Shown in pieces: positions 36,321 through 44,856 of a stretch of DNA of 64,000 bases. The notes under the pieces were generated by a model that saw only the letters and a program-made list of their open reading frames with translations, made no database searches and was not told where the DNA came from. The first letter of the stretch is position 1; each line of letters starts with the position of its first letter. The position numbers were made by a program, and so were the translations under genes. This DNA is from Pelagibius sp040217155 (GTDB lineage: Bacteria; Pseudomonadota; Alphaproteobacteria; Kiloniellales; Kiloniellaceae), in the NCBI GenBank assembly GCA_040217155.1, contig JAVJNS010000028.1, positions 146,376 through 210,375 on the forward strand, read 5' to 3'.

Positions 36321-36330
36321 TGTTGACAAT
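36321..36330. promoter_or_regulatory. Operator-like site (site 2), inverted copy of site 1
   Basis: TGTTGACAAT is the exact reverse complement of the first ten bases of site 1, with centres about 108 bp apart. It could also serve as a -35 box (TTGACA), though no matching -10 is seen at the right distance. Confidence 0.45.
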
Positions 36331-36397
36331 TCGCGGGGCGCCGACGCAGTTTCTTGACACTGGAGCGACACGCGGGAACCAGGGAAGGAAGTGCACC

Positions 36398-37192
36398 GTG
36401 AACGACAACGAGGCGAAGGACGTACTGCTCTTCGAAGCGAAAGACGGCATTGGCTGGATCACCTTCAACCGGCCCGAAGCCCGGAACGCGATGACCTTCG
36501 CGATGTACGATCGCCTGACGGAGATCTGCAACTTTGCCCAAGAAGACCGCGGCATCAAGGCATTGGTGCTGACGGGGGCCGGCGAAAAGGCCTTCGTCTC
36601 CGGAACCGACATCTCGCAGTTCCGCGCCTTCAAGACGGCCGAGGACGCCTTCGCCTATGAAGCCCGGATCGACCGGGTCCTCGGTGCCCTGGAGTCGGTC
36701 CGCGTGCCCACCATCGCCGCGATCTCGGGTGCCTGCACCGGCGGCGGTGCGGCGATCGCGGCCTGCTGCGACCTGCGGATCGCCGCCGCGAACACGCGGT
36801 TCGGATTTCCCGTGGCCCGCACGCTCGGCAACTGCCTGTCGATGAACAACTATGCCCGGTTGAACAATCTGATCGGCGCGGCGCGGATCAAGGAACTCAT
36901 TTTCACCGCGCGCCTGATGGAAGCGGAGGAAGCCGCCGAGATCGGCCTCGTCAGCGAAGTCGTTCCGGACAAGGAAGCCCTCCTGGCCCGCGCCGGCGCG
37001 CTAGCCGCCCATGTCGCCGGCATGGCGCCGCTGACGCTTGAAGCGACCAAGCAGGCCCTGCTGCGGCTCCAGACCCGGCTCTCGAAGGGCGAGGGCGAGG
37101 ACTTGGTTCGCCTCTGCTACACCAGCAACGACTTCCGCGAGGGCATGGAAGCGTTTCTCGAAAAGCGGAAACCGAATTGGACCGGCCGCTGA
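36398..37192 (+). CDS. Crotonase-fold protein lacking both catalytic glutamates
   Basis: A 264-residue enoyl-CoA hydratase/isomerase family protein starting at GTG 36398 (GGAAGGAA ribosome binding site; the upstream in-frame stretch is not family-like). The oxyanion-hole loops are ARNAMTFAMYDRL (about 24) and AFVSGTDISQFRAF (about 65). At the usual catalytic positions it has Ala (GGGAAIAACCDL) and Val (RFGFPVARTLG) in place of Glu. The tail EGMEAFLEKRKPNWTGR is standard. It begins a two-gene unit with the SDR at 37271. It is divergent from the TTT operon, so it may act on the imported acid after CoA activation; the reaction is unknown. Confidence 0.87.
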   Translation: MNDNEAKDVLLFEAKDGIGWITFNRPEARNAMTFAMYDRLTEICNFAQEDRGIKALVLTGAGEKAFVSGTDISQFRAFKTAEDAFAYEARIDRVLGALESVRVPTIAAISGACTGGGAAIAACCDLRIAAANTRFGFPVARTLGNCLSMNNYARLNNLIGAARIKELIFTARLMEAEEAAEIGLVSEVVPDKEALLARAGALAAHVAGMAPLTLEATKQALLRLQTRLSKGEGEDLVRLCYTSNDFREGMEAFLEKRKPNWTGR

Positions 37193-37270
37193 GACGGATG
37201 GCGCGGGTTCTGTTTGCGGATCCGGCCCCGCTCAAACACCCTTGGTATCTTCTGGGAGATAGTTGACCAT

Positions 37271-38011
37271 ATGACGCGTAACGTTCTCACGGGAAAGACC
37301 GCCATCGTGACTGGCTCCGGCCGCAACATCGGCCGCGCGATCGCGGTCGAACTGGCCAGGCTCGGCAGCAATGTCGTCGTGAGCGGTTCCTCCGACCGGG
37401 CGGGCTGCGAGGCGACGGCTGAGGCCGCCGCCGCCTTAGGCGTCGAGTCGCTCGTCGCCATGGGCGACGTCAGCAAGTCGGCAACGGTTGCCGCCATAGC
37501 CGAAGCGGCGCTCGGGCGTTTCGGCGCCGTGGACATCGTCGTCAACAATGCCGCGATCCGTCCGCACAAGCCTTTCCTCGAAATGAGCGACGAAGACTGG
37601 CAGAAGGTGATCGACCTGGACCTGACATCGGCCTTCTTTACCTGCCGCGCCTTCCTGCCCGCAATGGTCGAACGCAACTGGGGGCGCGTGGTGAACATCA
37701 CCGGTATGAAGGCGATTCGAGGCTATTCCGAAGGCGCGCCGATCTCCGCCGCCAAGCATGGCCTCTGGGGCATGACCAAGGCGCTGTCGCAAGAGTTCGC
37801 CGCTCGCGGCATCACCGCCAATGCGGTCTCTCCCGGACCGATCAAGGTAGACGGACGGGACGGGGCCGATCCGAAGCAACTGGCCGGGATCCCCGCCGGC
37901 TTCATGGGGGACCCCGAGGACATAGCGGCTTTGGTCTGCTTCCTCGCCTCCCCGGGCGGACGCTTCGTCAATGGGCAAATGATCTCCGCGAACGGCGGCG
38001 GAACGACATAG
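37271..38011 (+). CDS. SDR-fold protein with degenerate catalytic tetrad
   Basis: A 246-residue short-chain dehydrogenase/reductase-like protein (start ATG 37271). The cofactor loop TGSGRNIGRAIA (about 14-25) and NNAAIR (about 90) are normal. The catalytic positions are not: the Asn of the N-S-Y-K tetrad is Asp in LDLTSAFF, the Ser is Gly in NITGMKA, and the Tyr is Ile in PISAAKHG; only the Lys remains. The C-terminus (GDPEDIAALVCFLAS, GRFVNGQMISANGG) is typical. It could bind NAD(P) without reducing, or use another chemistry. It lies 78 bp after the crotonase gene. Confidence 0.88.
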   Translation: MTRNVLTGKTAIVTGSGRNIGRAIAVELARLGSNVVVSGSSDRAGCEATAEAAAALGVESLVAMGDVSKSATVAAIAEAALGRFGAVDIVVNNAAIRPHKPFLEMSDEDWQKVIDLDLTSAFFTCRAFLPAMVERNWGRVVNITGMKAIRGYSEGAPISAAKHGLWGMTKALSQEFAARGITANAVSPGPIKVDGRDGADPKQLAGIPAGFMGDPEDIAALVCFLASPGGRFVNGQMISANGGGTT

Positions 38012-38265
38012 ACAATCAGCAGGCCGCTCCGACTGAACTCTCCGAACCAGCGACAGCGGGATCCTTCGGCACGGCGTTCGCAAGCGGCCGGCCATTCGCA
38101 GCCGGGCGACCGCGCGATAGCGGCGGAACTTCCCGACTCTCCTGCGCCCGGGTCGGCTTCGCCGAGGCGCAAGTGGTTTGACCTCGGCGGCCCGGACGGC
38201 TATCTGCCTTGGCGAGCGGGGGCCGTCGTTGAACGGTCCAGACAATGGGACAAGAGGGAGTTTTC

Positions 38266-38835
38266 ATGAGCGGTCACATCCTGCCCTACCGCGGCCTCTG
38301 GCCGAAGATCCACCCCGACGCCTTCATCGCCGAGACGGCGGCGATCATCGGCGACGTCGAGATCGGTGCGGGGACCTCGATCTGGTTCGGCTGCGTGCTG
38401 CGCGGCGACGTCAACAAGATCCGCGTCGGGGCGGGGAGCAACCTGCAGGACGGCACCATCGTGCACGGCAATCACGACCGCGCCGGCGACTATCGCGAGA
38501 CCGGCGGCGGCATGCCGACGGTCATCGGCGACGGTGTCATCGTCGGCCACCAGGCATTGATCCACGCCGCCACGGTGGAAGACGGCGCCTTCGTCGGCAT
38601 GGGCGCCATCGTCATGGACCGGGCCGTGGTGCGGAGCCGCGCCATGGTGGCCGCGGGCGCCATGGTGACACCCGGCAAGACGGTCGAGACGGGGCAGTTG
38701 TGGAGCGGCCGCCCGGCGCGCTTCATGCGGGAGTTGAAAGCGGCCGAACTGGCCGATTTTGTCTATCAGGCCGGCCACTACGAGAAACTGGCGCGCCATC
38801 ACCTGGCCGAACGGGCCGCGCGGCAGGGTTCCTGA
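38266..38835 (+). CDS. Gamma-carbonic anhydrase family protein
   Basis: A 189-residue left-handed beta-helix protein with hexapeptide repeats (IIGDVEIGAGTSIWFGCVL onward) and a C-terminal helix. Probable zinc ligands are in IVHGNHDRAGD (about 65) and VGHQALIHAATV (about 93-104). ATG 38266 is chosen, with GAGGGA upstream; an in-frame start 7 codons earlier is less likely. Gamma-CA family members hydrate CO2 or act as uncharacterised metal proteins. A truncated copy lies at 32173. Confidence 0.92.
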   Translation: MSGHILPYRGLWPKIHPDAFIAETAAIIGDVEIGAGTSIWFGCVLRGDVNKIRVGAGSNLQDGTIVHGNHDRAGDYRETGGGMPTVIGDGVIVGHQALIHAATVEDGAFVGMGAIVMDRAVVRSRAMVAAGAMVTPGKTVETGQLWSGRPARFMRELKAAELADFVYQAGHYEKLARHHLAERAARQGS

Positions 38836-38967
38836 GCCGCCGCCATCCCGCTAGGGGCCGAGATGGTTCCCGATATGGTTAATGATTCCATAAGGCGAAA
38901 GCGGTAGCTTGAGGAACGGACACGGCGACGGTTGTCGCTGCCCTCAGATCCTCAAAGGAACGCGGTC

Positions 38968-40008
38968 ATGAAGTTGCAACGCCTCGCCCAGGCCATCGCG
39001 TCTTTCGCCCTGGCCATCGCGCTGTTCGGATTGACCGCCGGCCCGGCGGCGGCGGAAACGGCGGCCGAGTTTTACAAAGGCAAGGTCGTCAAGCTGGTGG
39101 TCGGCTACGGCCCCGGCGGCGGCTATGACTCCTACGCCCGGCTGCTCGCCCCCTTCCTCGAGCAGCGCCTCGGCGCGACGGTGGTGGTGGAGAACCGCCC
39201 GGGCGGCGGCGGCATGGTCGCGATCAGCCAGATCGCGGCGGACAGAGGCGACAGCCTGACCCTGGTCCTGGCCAATCTGGAGGCCGCGGCCCTGGGACAG
39301 ATCCTCGACAGTCCGGGCATCCGTTTCGACGTCACCGAGTTGCCGGTGGTGGCGCGGGTCGCCGGTGAGCGCAAGATCGCCCTGCTGAGCGCCGAGTCGC
39401 CGTTCCGCGATCTCGCCGATCTGCGGGCGGCGGAGCGGCCGGTGAAGTGGGGCGGCGGCGGCAAGACCGACGGCATCGCCGACAACGCCGCGGTGCTTTC
39501 CCAGGCCCTCGACCTCAACGCCGAGATCATCATCGGCTACAAGGGCAGCAAGGAAGTCGCCCTGGCCGCGCTCCGCGGCGAAGTCGACGGGTTCTTCGCT
39601 TCGGCGGGCTCGGCGCGCAAGCTGACCGCCAAGGGTCAACTGCTGGCGGTGGCGGTTCTGGACCGCGAACGCTCTCCGCTGATGCCCGCTGTGCCGACAG
39701 TCTTCGAACTCGTGGATCTGACGCCCGAGCAGGCTTGGTGGGTCGACTACCGCGCCAGCCTCGGCGCCCTGGGGCGAAGCCTGATCGCGGCGCCCGGCAT
39801 ACCGGCGGACCGCCTGGCCTATCTGCGCGACGTCGTCGTCCAGGTCCTGACCGACCCGGCCGTCGTCGCCGAGGCGGAGGCGAAGAAGCGCCCCTTGAAC
39901 ATGGCGAGCCACGACAAGGTCGCGGGCCTGATCGCCCAGACGGTGTCCGGCCTGACGGCGGGCGATATCGAGCGCCTGCGAGACGTGGTCCTGATCAAGT
40001 ACTACTGA
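38968..40008 (+). CDS. tctC: Tripartite tricarboxylate transporter substrate-binding protein TctC (operon 2)
   Basis: A 346-residue precursor starting MKLQRLAQAIASFALAIAL with a signal peptide ending near AAAET. The mature part has GYGPGGGYDSYARLLAPFL (loop 1) and ENRPGGGGMVAISQI. It is only distantly similar to the TctC at 34961: for example it has KWGGGGKTDG and NAEIIIGYKGSKEVALAAL in the second lobe. It heads a C-A-B operon on the plus strand. Confidence 0.9.
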   Translation: MKLQRLAQAIASFALAIALFGLTAGPAAAETAAEFYKGKVVKLVVGYGPGGGYDSYARLLAPFLEQRLGATVVVENRPGGGGMVAISQIAADRGDSLTLVLANLEAAALGQILDSPGIRFDVTELPVVARVAGERKIALLSAESPFRDLADLRAAERPVKWGGGGKTDGIADNAAVLSQALDLNAEIIIGYKGSKEVALAALRGEVDGFFASAGSARKLTAKGQLLAVAVLDRERSPLMPAVPTVFELVDLTPEQAWWVDYRASLGALGRSLIAAPGIPADRLAYLRDVVVQVLTDPAVVAEAEAKKRPLNMASHDKVAGLIAQTVSGLTAGDIERLRDVVLIKYY

Positions 40009-40059
40009 CTCCCGGCCAAGCCAGGCGGCCAATCCAGGCGAGACGCGAAGGACCCCTTG

Positions 40060-41577
40060 ATGCTCGAGGCCCTGGGCGGCGGAATCGCGCTGTTCTTCGA
40101 TCCCACGGTGTTGCTGCTGGTCGCCCTGGCGGTGCCGATCGGGCTCGTCATGGGCGTTCTCCCCGGCCTCAGCGGCCTCAGTGCCCTGGCGCTGCTGCTG
40201 CCTTTCGTCTATGGCCTGCAGCCGATGTCGGGCCTGGCCTTTCTGCTCGCCGCCCATGCCGTCGTCAGCACCGGGGGGTCGCTCACCGCCATCGTCCTTG
40301 GAATTCCCGGCGCGCCGGCCAATGCGGCGACGGTGATCGACGGGGCGCCGCTGCGCGAGCAGGGCCGCCATGGCGAAGCCATCGGCGCCGCGCTGGCGGC
40401 CTCGGGACTCGGCGGCATCATCGGCGTGGTCGCCCTGGTGGCGCTGCTGCCGCTGCTGTTGCCGGTCGTGAAGTTGTTCGGGGCGCCGGAGACCTTCACC
40501 CTGGCGCTGCTCGGCGTCATCTGCATCGCCATCATCGGCCGCGAAGATCCTCTGCGCGGACTCATCGCCGCGGCACTGGGCATGTTCCTGGCGACCTTCG
40601 GCTGGCAGCGGATCACCGGCGAGCCGCGCTTCTGGCTGGACTTCGACTATCTTCTGGACGGCATGCGGCTGGTGCCGATCGTGCTGGGACTCTTCGCGGT
40701 GCCGGAGGTGATCGGGCTCAGCGTCGAAGCGGCGCGGCGCAACGGCGAGGGACGCCGGGAGTCGTCGCGGGCCGAGGTCAGCCATGGCCTGCTGGCCCCG
40801 TTCCGCCGCCCCGCGCTGGCGCTGCGGTCATCGCTGATCGGGGTGCTGGTCGGCATCGTGCCGGGGGTCGGCGGCGAGACCGCCCCCTTCCTGGCCTATG
40901 CCGCGGCCAAGAAGCGCGCCGCCGCGCGGGCCGCCACCGGTGGCGGCGACAACGAGGTCTTCGGTCGGGGCGCCATCGCCGGCATCGTCGCGCCGGAATG
41001 CAGCAACAACGCCAAGGAAGGCGGTGCCCTGCTGACCACCCTGGCGCTCGGCCTGCCGGGCTCGGCCGGCATGGCTGTGCTGCTGGGCGGCTTTTTGATT
41101 CTGGGTCTGGAGCCCGGGCCGGATTTCCTCGACGCGCATATGGACATCGCCATCGGCTTGGCCATTACCCTGGCCATCGCCAACCTGCTGGCGGTCATTG
41201 TGATGATCGCCTGCGCGCCGCTGATGCTGCGGGTGCTGGCCGTCCCGGCGCACTTCCTCAGCCCGGCGATCATGGTGCTGGTGGTGATCGGCGCCTATGC
41301 CGTCGCCAACGAACCCTATGACGTGCTGGCGGTCTTCCTGTTCGGCCTGCTCGGCTGGTTCATGCGGGCCTACGGCTACAGCCGCCCGGCACTGCTGCTC
41401 GGTTTCATCCTGGCGCCGCTGATCGAGACCTACCTGCACATCTCGCTGCGCAGCCATGGCTTCTCTTTCGTGCTGCAGCCGGGCGTCCTCGCCATCGTCG
41501 CCTTTCTGCTGGCCGGGCTGTTCTGGTCCAGGCTCTGGGCGTTGCTGCGCCGTTGGTCGTCGCGGAGCGGCGCATGA
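40060..41577 (+). CDS. tctA: Tripartite tricarboxylate transporter, large permease TctA (operon 2)
   Basis: A 505-residue protein starting at ATG 40060 (a TTG directly before is ignored). The paired TctA motifs are GVLPGLSGLSALALLLP (about 31-47) and GIVPGVGGETAPFLAYAAAK (about 265-284), and VAPECSNNAKEGGALLTTLALG (split: VAPECSNNA, GGALLTTLALGLPGS) follows. About 11-12 membrane helices. Its stop overlaps the tctB start by ATGA. Confidence 0.95.
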   Translation: MLEALGGGIALFFDPTVLLLVALAVPIGLVMGVLPGLSGLSALALLLPFVYGLQPMSGLAFLLAAHAVVSTGGSLTAIVLGIPGAPANAATVIDGAPLREQGRHGEAIGAALAASGLGGIIGVVALVALLPLLLPVVKLFGAPETFTLALLGVICIAIIGREDPLRGLIAAALGMFLATFGWQRITGEPRFWLDFDYLLDGMRLVPIVLGLFAVPEVIGLSVEAARRNGEGRRESSRAEVSHGLLAPFRRPALALRSSLIGVLVGIVPGVGGETAPFLAYAAAKKRAAARAATGGGDNEVFGRGAIAGIVAPECSNNAKEGGALLTTLALGLPGSAGMAVLLGGFLILGLEPGPDFLDAHMDIAIGLAITLAIANLLAVIVMIACAPLMLRVLAVPAHFLSPAIMVLVVIGAYAVANEPYDVLAVFLFGLLGWFMRAYGYSRPALLLGFILAPLIETYLHISLRSHGFSFVLQPGVLAIVAFLLAGLFWSRLWALLRRWSSRSGA

Positions 41578-42026
41578 AGCAGACGGAGATCGTCTTTCTC
41601 TTCGTCGTCTGCGCCGCCGCGGTGGCGCTCTGCCTGCACGGCTGGCTCGTCGTCGGGCAGGGGCCGATCGTCATTCTGCCGCCGGCACTCATCGCCCTTG
41701 CGCTGGTCGTTCTATCTGCCGTTCGCGTTTTCAGGACTCTCAAGATCACCGAGAGCACGGCAGAGGGCGCGTTGCAGCTGGCCTACTGGCAGGCCCTGCG
41801 CGGTTCCTTCCTGGGTCTGCTATGGTGCCTGTCGGCGGCGCCGCTGCTGCTGTTGCTGGGCTACCCCATCGGCCTCGCGGTTTTCGCCGCGGTCTACACC
41901 CGGGTGAACGGCGCCGGCGCCTTCGCGGCGGTGCTGACCGGCGGCCTCGCCTTCGCCGTGGTTTGGGTTGTGGCCGGCAAGCTTCTCGCCGTTCCCCTTG
42001 TCCTGTTGCCGGGCTGGCTGTCTTGA
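41574..42026 (+). CDS. tctB: Tripartite tricarboxylate transporter, small permease TctB-like (operon 2)
   Basis: A 150-residue protein with four hydrophobic helices (IVFLFVVCAAAVALCLHGWL; IVILPPALIALALVVLSAV; a central pair around FLGLLWCLSAAPLLLLLGY; and a final pair). It is much diverged from typical TctB and is identified mainly by size, topology and position after tctA (ATGA overlap). Its stop overlaps the next gene's proposed TTG start. Confidence 0.78.
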   Translation: MKQTEIVFLFVVCAAAVALCLHGWLVVGQGPIVILPPALIALALVVLSAVRVFRTLKITESTAEGALQLAYWQALRGSFLGLLWCLSAAPLLLLLGYPIGLAVFAAVYTRVNGAGAFAAVLTGGLAFAVVWVVAGKLLAVPLVLLPGWLS

Positions 42027-43408
42027 CACCCTATCTTCATTATCCGGTGAAAAGCGAAGTCGAGGGCATCGCCTGGCCCGGCCTGCCCGGCCTGGGCGGG
42101 CAGGGGCTGCTGGCGCTGCTCTACCAGTTGCAGCAGTCCGAGTGGCTGCCGCCGGCGGAGGTGCGGCGCCGGCAGTACCTTCAGGCCAGCCATCTGGCCG
42201 CCCACGCCGCCGCCACGGTGCCGTTCTATCGCCAGCGCCTGGCCGAGGCCGCGATCCCGAACGGCAAGCCGATCCGCCCGGAGGACTGGCGGCGCATCCC
42301 GCTGCTGACCCGCGAGGATCTTCAGTCACGGGGCGAAGACCTGGCCAGCGCGCCCTATCCGAAGGGCCACGGCAAAGCGACGAGGGTGTCGAGTTCCGGC
42401 TCTACCGGCAAACCGGTGACGGTGCTGACCACGGCCGTCGCCCAGCAGCTCTGGGGCGCCCTCACGCTGCGCGACCACCTCTGGCACCGGCGGGAGCTGT
42501 GGCAGAAGTTCGCCGCCATAAGAAAGATCAAGGGGCACGACACCCGCGACCGGCGCAGCATCAGGTTCGGCTCCTGGCAGCCCCCGGTCAGCCACGCTTT
42601 CTACTCGGGGCCGGGCAGCCTGCTCAGCATCAACACGGCGCTCGATGAACAGGTCAGATGGCTGCAGGAGGAAAAACCGGCTTTCCTGCTTTGCTATCCC
42701 ACCAACCTGCAGGCCCTGATCGATGTCTGCCGCGACAAGGGCATCAGATTTCCCGGCCTGCGCCAGATCAGGACCATGGCCGAGATCGTGGCGCCGGAAT
42801 TACGGGCACAGTGCCGCGAAGTCCTGGGGCTTGAGATCGCCGACATGTACAGCGCCCAGGAGTGCGGTTACTTCGCCCTCCAATGCCCCGGCCACGATCA
42901 CTATCTGGTGCAGGCGGAATCGGTGCTGCTGGAAGTGTTGGATGAAGCGGGCGAGCCCTGCCGCGCCAGTGAGACCGGCCGCGTGGTGGTCACCCCGCTC
43001 TATGGTTTCGCTATGCCGCTGCTGCGCTACGACATCGGCGATTACGCGACGGTCGGCGGGCCCAGTCCCTGCGGCCGCGGCCTGCCGGTGCTCGAGCGCA
43101 TTCTCGGGCGGGTGCGCAACATGCTGGTGCTGCCCGACGGCCAGCGCGTCTGGCCGGCCTTCGGCACCCGCACCCTGGTGACCCTGGGACCGGTGCGACA
43201 GTTCCAGTTCGTCCAGCACGACCGCAGGAACATCGAGGCGCGCTTCGCGCTCTGGCGGCCCTTCGAGGGCGACGAGGAACAACGCCTGCTCGCCCATGTG
43301 CGCGCCACCATGCCGGAAGGCATGACCGTGCGGATCACGCTCGCCGACGAGATCCCGCGCAGCGCCGGCGGCAAGTACGAAGACTTCGTCTGCCTAGTGC
43401 GCGACTAG
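42023..43408 (+). CDS. PaaK/CapK-type adenylate-forming ligase (copy 2)
   Basis: A 461-residue paralogue of the ligase at 19798-21213. Matching blocks: VSSSGSTGKPVTV (P-loop, about 125), YSAQECGYFALQCPG (about 282), LRYDIGDYATV and SPCGRGLPVLERILGRVRN (about 333-365), and IPRSAGGKYEDF with the C-terminal Lys (about 447). The start is uncertain: TTG 42023 overlaps the tctB stop and is the first plausible codon; GTG 42047 is the alternative. Its coupling to the TTT operon suggests it could activate the imported acid. A decayed copy of its 3' end lies at 44857-44914. Confidence 0.85.
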   Translation: MTPYLHYPVKSEVEGIAWPGLPGLGGQGLLALLYQLQQSEWLPPAEVRRRQYLQASHLAAHAAATVPFYRQRLAEAAIPNGKPIRPEDWRRIPLLTREDLQSRGEDLASAPYPKGHGKATRVSSSGSTGKPVTVLTTAVAQQLWGALTLRDHLWHRRELWQKFAAIRKIKGHDTRDRRSIRFGSWQPPVSHAFYSGPGSLLSINTALDEQVRWLQEEKPAFLLCYPTNLQALIDVCRDKGIRFPGLRQIRTMAEIVAPELRAQCREVLGLEIADMYSAQECGYFALQCPGHDHYLVQAESVLLEVLDEAGEPCRASETGRVVVTPLYGFAMPLLRYDIGDYATVGGPSPCGRGLPVLERILGRVRNMLVLPDGQRVWPAFGTRTLVTLGPVRQFQFVQHDRRNIEARFALWRPFEGDEEQRLLAHVRATMPEGMTVRITLADEIPRSAGGKYEDFVCLVRD

Positions 43409-43562
43409 GTGTTTAGTCGCGGCATTCGGTGGAGCGGATTGAACCATTCTGCCGAGACCCCGGGCTGTGGTAACCTGGGCCGTCGTTCATGCTGGACCCA
43501 CAGGGTCCAACCGCCGGAGTGGAGTTTTTGCACAGTTGGAACAAAGCCGGAGCCGCATCGGC

Positions 43563-44843
43563 ATGAGTAAGGTCCTTGGCGCGGCAATGTTACGCCGCTT
43601 GCTCAAAGCATATTTCCGTAGCGGTTCGTTGCGGGTGATCGATCCAGAGGGGCAACTGATCGTCGTCGGCGACGGCGCCGAAACGGCGCTCACGGTCCGC
43701 TTCGACAATTGGGCCATCATTCGCAAGCTGGCGCTCAATCCCGCCCTGCATTTGCCCGAGGGTTACATGAACGGCGAGATCGAGATCGAGGGGGGCTCGA
43801 TCTACGATTTCCTGCTGTATCTGAAGCAGAGCCGTAAGGGCGGGAAAAAGCCGGGCGCCGAGAGCCGCAGCAAGTCCTTCCAGAAGCTGCTCCGGCGGTT
43901 GTTTCAGTTCAACCCCGCCCGCGTGGCCTCGCGCAATGCGCGCCATCACTACGATCTCAATGCCGAGATGTACCGGCTGTTCCTCGACGCCGACATGCAA
44001 TACTCCTGCGGCTACTTCGAGAAGGTCAGCGACGACCTGGAGACGGCGCAGGCCGCAAAGAAGCGCCATATCGCCGCGAAGCTCTGCATCGAACCGGGCA
44101 TGCGCGTGCTCGACATCGGCTGTGGCTGGGGCGGCATGGCGATCTACCTGGCGCAAACCTGCGGCGCCGAGGTGGTGGGCGTGACCCTGTCACCGGAACA
44201 GCGGCGCATCGCGGAGCAGCGGGCCGTCGCCGCCGGTGTTGCCGACTGCGTGACCTTCCTGGAGCAAGACTATCGCGCGGTCGAAGGGCCCTTCGACCGG
44301 GTTGTTTCCGTCGGCATGTTCGAGCACGTGGGCGTCGCCCACTTTGGAGAATTCTTTCGCAAGGTGCGCGAACTGCTCGCCGTGGACGGCATCGCGCTGC
44401 TGCATAGCATCGCACGGCGCAACGGTCCGAGCGCGACCAACAAGTTCATCCGAAAGCACGTCTTTCCGGGCGGCTACTCGCCGGCGATTTCAGAGATCGT
44501 GCCGGAGATTGAGAAGACCCGGATGTTCATCAACGATATCGAAGTCTGGCGGGATCACTACGGCTACACCTGCCGCCACTGGCGGGAGCGCTTCGCCGAC
44601 AACCGGGTCCAGGCGGCAGCGCTGTTCGACGAACGCTTCTGCCGCATGTGGGAATTCTACCTGGCCACCAGCGAACTAACCTTCATGCAGGGCAGTCACA
44701 TCGTCGTGCAGATTCAATTGAGCAAGGCGAGGGACGCGGTGCCGCGCAGCCGCAACTACATCGAGGCCTGGGAAAAGCAGCACCCCATCGAAAGCCGGGA
44801 ACCGGAGCGGGCGCCCGCAGCAGTGTCCGGTGGATCGTCTTAG
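43563..44843 (+). CDS. cfa: Cyclopropane-fatty-acyl-phospholipid synthase family protein
   Basis: A 426-residue protein starting MSKVLGAAMLRRLL (ATG 43563). The N-terminal small domain (about 1-110) precedes a SAM methyltransferase domain: YSCGYFEKVSDDLETAQ (about 145-162, with the conserved Cys near the bicarbonate site), VLDIGCGWGGMAIYLAQ (motif I, about 182), VTLSPEQ, and VSVGMFEHVGVAHF (about 252). CFA synthase adds a methylene bridge to unsaturated acyl chains of membrane lipids. The gene is bracketed by the full ligase gene and a remnant of that gene's 3' end. Confidence 0.94.
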   Translation: MSKVLGAAMLRRLLKAYFRSGSLRVIDPEGQLIVVGDGAETALTVRFDNWAIIRKLALNPALHLPEGYMNGEIEIEGGSIYDFLLYLKQSRKGGKKPGAESRSKSFQKLLRRLFQFNPARVASRNARHHYDLNAEMYRLFLDADMQYSCGYFEKVSDDLETAQAAKKRHIAAKLCIEPGMRVLDIGCGWGGMAIYLAQTCGAEVVGVTLSPEQRRIAEQRAVAAGVADCVTFLEQDYRAVEGPFDRVVSVGMFEHVGVAHFGEFFRKVRELLAVDGIALLHSIARRNGPSATNKFIRKHVFPGGYSPAISEIVPEIEKTRMFINDIEVWRDHYGYTCRHWRERFADNRVQAAALFDERFCRMWEFYLATSELTFMQGSHIVVQIQLSKARDAVPRSRNYIEAWEKQHPIESREPERAPAAVSGGSS

Positions 44844-44856
44844 ACGTTGCGCGCAG

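Larger units (their letters stand above)
35948..36397. other. 450-bp divergent regulatory region
   Basis: It separates tctC (minus) from the crotonase gene (plus). No credible gene. It holds two operator-like sites (36212-36223 and 36321-36330). On the minus strand a possible promoter, TTGCGG-18 bp-TATGAT, ends about 10 bp before the first site, which would place that site at the start of the tctC transcript. No clear -10 box was seen for the plus direction. Confidence 0.5.

Noticed and set aside
41456..42022. Long N-terminal extension of the second ligase
   Set aside because: It overlaps tctA and the whole of tctB in another frame, has Arg-rich shadow composition and no counterpart in the paralogue.
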